Shown piece after piece: positions 63,715 to 64,000 of a stretch of 64,000 bases of DNA. Every line of letters begins with the position of its first letter. Position 1 is the first letter of the stretch. This DNA comes from Microlunatus parietis (GTDB lineage: Bacteria > Actinomycetota > Actinomycetes > Propionibacteriales > Propionibacteriaceae), in NCBI RefSeq assembly GCF_013407955.1, contig NZ_JACCBU010000001.1, forward strand, positions 496,001 to 560,000. Reading direction: 5' to 3'. Made by a program: the position numbers and the translations under genes. The notes under the pieces are model-generated. The model saw only the letters and a program-made list of their open reading frames with translations. It had not been told where the DNA came from and made no database searches.

Positions 63715-64000
63715 ATGAAGCGGATCTTGACGTTGCTCGTCGCCGGGGTCGCGACGCTGTCCTTTGCCGGCTGCGCCGAGGCCGGGATCTCCGCGGGCGA
63801 CGCGTACGCGATCGGCTGCCCGGCGGTCGACTCGGCCGCCGCGACCGGCTCCGTGGCCAACAAGGCGACCCTGGCCGGACTGCGTGCGCTGCGCGACTCC
63901 AGGCAGCTCGACGCCGACGGGCAGGCGTGGGTCGAGGCGACGATCACGCTGCTGGAGAACCCGAAGGAGGTCCCGGCCGAGGCCAAGAAGTTGATCATCG
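63715..64000 (+). CDS. Lipoprotein, hypothetical (partial, C-terminus outside window)
   Basis: 95 codons to the window edge. MKRILTLLVAGVATLSFAGC is a lipoprotein signal with lipobox SFAGC (Cys20). The mature part (AEAGISAGDAYAIGCPAVDSAAATGSVANKATLAGLRALRDSRQLDADGQAWVEATITLLENPKEVPAEAKKLII) is helical with one further Cys. No family recognised. It is divergent from gatC, with the palindrome-bearing promoter directly upstream. Confidence 0.8.
   Translation, partial: MKRILTLLVAGVATLSFAGCAEAGISAGDAYAIGCPAVDSAAATGSVANKATLAGLRALRDSRQLDADGQAWVEATITLLENPKEVPAEAKKLII

Noticed and set aside
1..64000. tRNA or rRNA genes
   Set aside because: No CCA-adjacent cloverleaf with a GTTCGAATC-type T-loop or rRNA-like segments was recognised on either strand; a tRNA scan would settle it.

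Overview
The window is a 64 kb piece of a high-GC (about 70%) actinobacterial chromosome. The gene order resembles Propionibacteriales or related Actinomycetota: a his cluster, ybaK, dnaE, gltBD, lgt, DsbA-like and MauE-like genes, a trp operon with its small membrane proteins, and gatCAB. DUF222/HNH, SCO6745-type and AlkZ-like (HTH_42) genes support this. I cannot fix the genus from sequence alone. I saw no rRNA, tRNA or CRISPR array.

Layout. 1-3.2 kb: a DUF6716-like glycosyltransferase (open at the window edge), a SAM methyltransferase and a HAD-DUF952 fusion. 3.3-5.4 kb: a TetR regulator divergent from a cytochrome P450 plus ferredoxin pair. 5.5-9.2 kb: hisD-hisC-hisB-hisH with overlapping ends; hisA and hisF are absent here. 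9.3-11.3 kb: azlCD, an ArsR-type regulator and a divergent small gene. 11.3-12.1 kb: gene-free repetitive DNA. 12.1-17.4 kb: an anchored hypothetical protein, ybaK, ligD, vapBC, a DUF2567-like membrane protein and a small hypothetical. 17.7-21.2 kb: dnaE, followed by a long perfect inverted repeat. 21.5-30.1 kb: an NmrA-type reductase, a broken gene, a TAXI-TRAP transporter, SCO6745 and HTH_42 genes, then an ECF sigma/YCII cassette bracketed by a duplicated gltD 3' end. 30.1-36.3 kb: gltD and gltB.

36.8-46.0 kb lies between gltB and lgt and looks like an accessory, decaying zone. It holds a VOC-methyltransferase fusion, an MBL-like protein, an HExxH protein, a twice-frameshifted gene, a ~102-108 bp tandem repeat, a DUF222/HNH gene, an ISL3-type element with a DinB cargo gene and a second left end, and a phosphotransferase with an internal deletion. 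46.1-54.3 kb is one tightly packed leftward operon: a hisI-trpE fusion, a Trp-associated membrane protein, an HGxxPAAW protein, trpC, trpB, trpA, a MauE-like protein, a DsbA-like thioredoxin protein and lgt. 54.4-59.4 kb holds a TIGR03085 protein, a tandem GNAT, an AlkZ-like gene, a PQQ-type sugar dehydrogenase lipoprotein and two membrane proteins. 59.4-60.2 kb is gene-free and carries four copies of an exactly 63-bp palindrome. 60.2-63.5 kb is gatC-gatA-gatB, and the window ends in a partial lipoprotein gene.

Most notable: (i) one open frame joining HisI to TrpE, a direct link between histidine and tryptophan synthesis; (ii) three kinds of undescribed-looking palindromic DNA (a 63-bp element placed right after stop codons in two loci, a four-copy 63-bp palindrome array, and a 32-bp perfect inverted repeat after dnaE); (iii) a compound ISL3 unit bounded by the same 10-bp string; (iv) the duplicated gltD end around a regulatory cassette; (v) very frequent CAAGATCA/TGATCTTG octamers that force rare codons.
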